64,000 nucleotides of DNA from Gordonia sp049847105 (GTDB lineage Bacteria; Actinomycetota; Actinomycetes; Mycobacteriales; Mycobacteriaceae), in assembly GCF_049847105.1 (NCBI RefSeq), contig NZ_JBNCNS010000001.1, positions 1,302,001-1,366,000 of the forward strand, in the 5' to 3' direction. A program made the position numbers and the translations under genes. The first letter of the stretch is position 1. The number at the start of each line of letters is the position of its first letter. Below are positions 61,038-64,000 of the stretch, piece by piece. The notes below the pieces were generated by a model, which saw only the letters and a program-made list of their open reading frames with translations, had not been told where the DNA came from and did no database searches.

Positions 61038-61757
61038 TTGGCCAGGCGCCCGCGTCCGGACGGAACGCGCAGCGGAGCAGGTCATCTCATCGACCTCGCA
61101 CGCGAGACCATTCCCCCGGTTCACCGTGCCGGACTGCCTTTCGTCGCGGGACCCGCCGCGATCGCGATTGTCGGGCGCCACCACCCGTGGATCGCCCGGC
61201 CGGCCGCGCTCACCGCCGCGGCCTGCGCCGCATTCTTCCGCCATCCCTCCCGGGTGCCACCGACCGCCACCGGTGCGGTCGTGGCGCCGGCCGACGGCAC
61301 CATCGCGCTGGTGGACGAGGCCGTGCCGCCACCCGAGTCGGGTCTGGGCGACGAGCCGCTACCCCGGGTCTCCACGTTCCTGTCCATCTTCGACGTGCAC
61401 GTCCAGCGGGTGCCGGTCACGGGCACCGTCACCTCGGTGACGCACACGCCCGGATCGTTCGTGTCGGCCGATCTCCCGGAGGCCAGCAGCATCAACGAGC
61501 GCACGACGATGACACTGAGCTGCCCGGTCGGACCCCAGACCACCCGCGACATCGCCGTCGTGCAGATCGCCGGGCTGCTCGCCCGACGGATCGTCTGCGA
61601 CCCCGTCGTCGGGGAGGGCCTCACCGTCGGGGACACGTACGGGCTGATCCGGTTCGGGTCGCGCGTCGACGTCTATCTACCCGCCGGGTCGGTACCTCTG
61701 GTGCGGGTCGGACAACGTGCGGTGGGCGCCGAAACCGTCTTCGCGGCCCTGGACTGA
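61038..61757 (+). CDS. psd: Phosphatidylserine decarboxylase (small type)
   Basis: 239 residues. AGGAGG at 61026-61031 with 6-nt spacing points to a TTG start at 61038 (LARRPRPDGTRS); an ATG at 60996 is an alternative. Psd converts phosphatidylserine to phosphatidylethanolamine with a self-made pyruvoyl group; the autocleavage Gly-Ser is in YGLIRFGSRVDVYLPAGS. Other family regions: FFRHPSRVPPTATGAVVAPADG, FLSIFDVHVQRVPVTGTVTS. The next gene, pssA, makes its substrate and starts 3 bp after the stop. Confidence 0.9.
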   Translation: MARRPRPDGTRSGAGHLIDLARETIPPVHRAGLPFVAGPAAIAIVGRHHPWIARPAALTAAACAAFFRHPSRVPPTATGAVVAPADGTIALVDEAVPPPESGLGDEPLPRVSTFLSIFDVHVQRVPVTGTVTSVTHTPGSFVSADLPEASSINERTTMTLSCPVGPQTTRDIAVVQIAGLLARRIVCDPVVGEGLTVGDTYGLIRFGSRVDVYLPAGSVPLVRVGQRAVGAETVFAALD

Positions 61758-61760
61758 CCC

Positions 61761-62882
61761 ATGCCGAACGCCCGCAGATCCGAGCGCTCGACGTCGCATC
61801 GCACCCCGACCACCCACGCGACGCGACGCGCCCGCAGCACCACCGCGACCACGCCGCCGCCCGCCCGGATGCAGGCCGAGCGTGCCCGCTTCGCCAAACA
61901 GGCCGCCGTCGGGCGCATGTTCGTCCCGTCGGCGCTCACGATCCTCGCGATCTGTGCCGGACTGACGGCCATCCGGGTGGCGGGCACCGGCGACATCAAT
62001 GCGGCCATGGGCCTCGTGGTGGCCGCCGCCCTGCTCGACGGCCTCGACGGCCGGGTCGCGCGGATGATGGGCGCGACCACCAGGATGGGCGCCGAGATCG
62101 ACTCGCTCGCCGACGCCATCAATTTCGGGGTCGTACCGGCACTGATCGTGTACCTCCACCTGATGCCCGACGAGGACATCGGCTGGGCGTTCACCCTGAT
62201 CTACTGCTGCGCGATTGTGCTTCGTCTCGCACGGTTCAACACCCTGCTCGACGACGACGAGGCGCCCGGCTTCACCCGCGACTTCTTCATCGGCGTGCCG
62301 GCACCGGCGGCCGCGATCATCGCGCTGCTGCCGATCGGGTTGTCGCAGCAATTCGGTTCGGGGTGGTGGACCTCGGTGCCGGTGGTGGGTGGATGGCTGG
62401 TGTTCGTGGCGCTGCTGGCCGTCAGCCGGGTGCCGACGGCATCTCTCAAGGCGGCGTCGGTGCCGCCGCGTGCGCTGGCCGGTCTGCTCATCGTGGTCGC
62501 CATCGGTGCGGCGCTGTTGCTGACGTTCCCATATGTCCTGATGATCATCGCCATCGTCGGCTACCTGCTGCACATCCCGTTCGCATGGCGCAATCGGCGC
62601 TGGGTCGCCGAGCGCCCCGAGCACTGGGAGGATCACCCCTCCGAACGACGCGCGCAGCGTCGGGCCATCGCCCGCGCGCAGCCGGGGCGTAGGCGACGGC
62701 TGACCACCGGCGGCAAATCGCAGGCCAGGCTCGGGCTCCGTCGCCCGACCGGTGTGGTCGCCGCGCCCGACTCCCCCGCGCCCGACTCCCCCGCGCCCGA
62801 CTCCCCCGCGCCCGGCTCTCCCGTGCCCGACGTCGCGCCGCCCGAGTCCGTGTCCGACCCATCGAGCGAGGAGAACCCCTGA
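61761..62882 (+). CDS. pssA: CDP-diacylglycerol--serine O-phosphatidyltransferase
   Basis: 373 residues. The CDP-alcohol phosphotransferase motif DGLDGRVARMMGATTRMGAE followed by IDSLAD is complete. About eight helices in the middle. The N-terminal 50 residues are basic and Thr/Arg-rich; the C-terminal tail carries four APDSP repeats (15-bp DNA repeats at about 62764-62823) and is not part of the enzyme core. Makes phosphatidylserine for Psd. Stop and next ATG overlap as TGATG. Confidence 0.94.
   Translation: MPNARRSERSTSHRTPTTHATRRARSTTATTPPPARMQAERARFAKQAAVGRMFVPSALTILAICAGLTAIRVAGTGDINAAMGLVVAAALLDGLDGRVARMMGATTRMGAEIDSLADAINFGVVPALIVYLHLMPDEDIGWAFTLIYCCAIVLRLARFNTLLDDDEAPGFTRDFFIGVPAPAAAIIALLPIGLSQQFGSGWWTSVPVVGGWLVFVALLAVSRVPTASLKAASVPPRALAGLLIVVAIGAALLLTFPYVLMIIAIVGYLLHIPFAWRNRRWVAERPEHWEDHPSERRAQRRAIARAQPGRRRRLTTGGKSQARLGLRRPTGVVAAPDSPAPDSPAPDSPAPGSPVPDVAPPESVSDPSSEENP
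62764..62823 (+). repeat. 15-bp in-frame repeats at the 3' end of pssA
   Basis: Four near-identical GCGCCCGACTCCCCC-type units encode APDSP x3 and APGSP. Copy number can vary without frameshift, and they lie outside the catalytic core. Confidence 0.85.
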
Positions 62883-64000
62883 TGCCGGGCAGCGTCCAGC
62901 TCACCCTGACCGCACGGGTGAACCCGTCGGCCGCCGATGCCCGCCGCGGGATCGTGCGTGTGCACTCCGAGGTGCTCACCGCGTTGGGCCTGCGTGAATG
63001 GGATGCGGTCTCGATCACCGGGGCCCGGGTGACCGCCGCGGTCGTCGCGGACGCCGGGTCCGGGACACCGACGGGGACCGCCCTGCTCGACGACATCACG
63101 TTCTCCAATGCCGGCGTCCGGGAGAACGCGTCGGTGGTGGTGGCACCGGTCCGCGTGCACGGCGCCACTCGAGTCACGGTCTCCGGTTCGGCACTCGCCA
63201 CGCGGTCGGTCGACGAGACGACGCTGCGCCGCGCGCTCCTCGGCAAGGTCGTCTCGGTCGGCGACGCGGTCTCGTTGCTACCGCGGGATCTCGGTCCGGA
63301 GTTCACCGCCGGTGCGGCCACCCGGGCGCTCGCGGTGTCGGTCGGCATCACCTGGACCAACGAACTGTTGACGGTGACCGCCACCGATCCGGCCGGACCG
63401 GTCAGTGTGCAGACCAACACCGCCGTGCTGTGGGCGGGGGACGATGCCGGGGAACCGTCGTCGCCGCCCCCGTCGACGGCGCTGGGATTCGCGGCGTCAC
63501 AGCCGTCGTCACCGGCACGACGGACCACTGGGAGCACGACCACTCCCGGTGTCACGTCACCCGGATCGTCGTCGACCACCGCCGTCCGCCCGGTCTCCAC
63601 CCTGGTCGGTCTCGACGGCCAGGTCGCCAAACTCACCGAATGGTTGACGATCACCCTCGACGAACCGGAGGTGCTGAGGACGCTGGGGGCCGCGCCTCGT
63701 CTGGGTGTCCTGGTCACCGGTCCGGCCGGCGGCGGCAAGGCCACGATGGCCCGCTCGGTGTGTGCGGATCGCCGGCTGACGACGATCGACGGACCCACTG
63801 TCGGTGCGCTGGAGGCCGGCGCCCGACTCGAGGCGGTGCGGTCGGCGATCGCGGATCTTCGCGACGGCGGCGGTGTCCTGCTGATCACCGACGTCGATGC
63901 CCTGTTGCCCGCGCCGCAGGAGCCCGCACCTGCCGAACCGGTTTCCACGCTGATCCTCGACGAGTTGCGTGCCGCCATCGCCGACCGCGGCGAGAACGGT
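62882..64000 (+). CDS. AAA-family ATPase, CDC48/VCP-like (runs off right edge)
   Basis: At least 373 residues of a protein like Rv0435c, which in M. tuberculosis also follows pssA. N-terminal double-psi beta-barrel CDC48-N-like region (RGIVRVHSEVLTALGLREWD), a Ser/Thr/Pro-rich linker (about 195-235), then the first AAA module. Its Walker A is GPAGGGKATMAR (Ala where Ser/Thr is normal) and Walker B is LLITDVDALLP (Thr-Asp where Asp-Glu is normal), so this module may not hydrolyse ATP. The rest, presumably a second AAA domain, lies beyond the window. Confidence 0.85.
   Translation, partial: MPGSVQLTLTARVNPSAADARRGIVRVHSEVLTALGLREWDAVSITGARVTAAVVADAGSGTPTGTALLDDITFSNAGVRENASVVVAPVRVHGATRVTVSGSALATRSVDETTLRRALLGKVVSVGDAVSLLPRDLGPEFTAGAATRALAVSVGITWTNELLTVTATDPAGPVSVQTNTAVLWAGDDAGEPSSPPPSTALGFAASQPSSPARRTTGSTTTPGVTSPGSSSTTAVRPVSTLVGLDGQVAKLTEWLTITLDEPEVLRTLGAAPRLGVLVTGPAGGGKATMARSVCADRRLTTIDGPTVGALEAGARLEAVRSAIADLRDGGGVLLITDVDALLPAPQEPAPAEPVSTLILDELRAAIADRGENG

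Overview
The window is GC-rich, densely coded chromosomal DNA of a mycolic-acid-type actinobacterium (Mycobacteriales), most likely Gordonia or a close relative. Supporting signs are a RamB-type regulator beside isocitrate lyase, secreted LIP-family lipases, a DUF222/13E12 HNH protein, paired FadE-type dehydrogenases, HrcA/CIRCE control of a stand-alone groEL, and many GTG starts with 1-4 bp gene overlaps. From memory, the backbone matches the Mycobacterium tuberculosis order icl1-ramB (Rv0467-Rv0465c), Rv0464c-like, lpdC (Rv0462), S9 peptidase (Rv0457c), groEL2 (Rv0440), moeA2-psd-pssA-ATPase (Rv0438c-Rv0435c), with accessory genes inserted between these anchors. I see no tRNA, rRNA, CRISPR array, prophage or insertion sequence.

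Layout. 1-3.3 kb: 5' part of aceA (minus strand), a lipoprotein, and ramB; a perfect RamB-type box lies upstream of aceA. 3.4-9.2 kb: two paralogous secreted lipases (a perfect CRP/GlxR-type site precedes the first), a MaoC hydratase, a carboxymuconolactone-decarboxylase-fold protein, a methyltransferase and a DNA glycosylase. 9.3-14.1 kb: MFS - amidohydrolase - MFS operon, closed by a 47-bp perfect palindrome against lpd. 15.7-17.6 kb: TetR regulator with its own near-palindromic operator and an Old Yellow Enzyme homologue. 17.7-28.3 kb: beta-lactamase-fold lipoprotein, prolyl oligopeptidase, rhomboid-like membrane protein, alpha/beta hydrolase, PPK2 polyphosphate kinase, small secreted and SRPBCC proteins, and a divergent TetR/thioesterase pair. 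28.3-32.4 kb: a decayed epimerase gene, an AraC regulator, a cupin-alcohol dehydrogenase operon and a PtpB-like phosphatase. 32.6-34.4 kb: groEL with two CIRCE elements. 34.5-38.3 kb: ABC exporter and a divergent NarL-type two-component system.

38.4-42.3 kb holds the most interesting block: five tightly packed genes encoding DUF4178, DUF2617, DUF4247, DUF350 and a membrane-anchored spermidine-synthase-like enzyme, with a second DUF350 gene at 57.6 kb. This looks like a membrane-associated modification system of unknown substrate. It is followed by a LytS-type kinase, LytTR regulator, small membrane protein and SSS symporter operon (42.4-46.5 kb). Next come a DUF222-HNH gene flanked by tandem repeats, a DUF485/acetate-type symporter pair (48.7-50.7 kb), an amidase, two TetR regulators with their targets (MFS; paired acyl-CoA dehydrogenases), an SRPBCC protein, a HAD hydrolase, and finally moeA-psd-pssA and the start of an AAA ATPase gene, which carry phosphatidylserine/phosphatidylethanolamine synthesis.

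Functional theme: acetate, fatty-acid and lipid metabolism (glyoxylate shunt, acetate uptake, lipases, beta-oxidation, phospholipid synthesis), each module with a local regulator and, in many cases, a visible operator. Starts were chosen from ribosome-binding sites, overlaps and known N-termini; those I doubted are marked.
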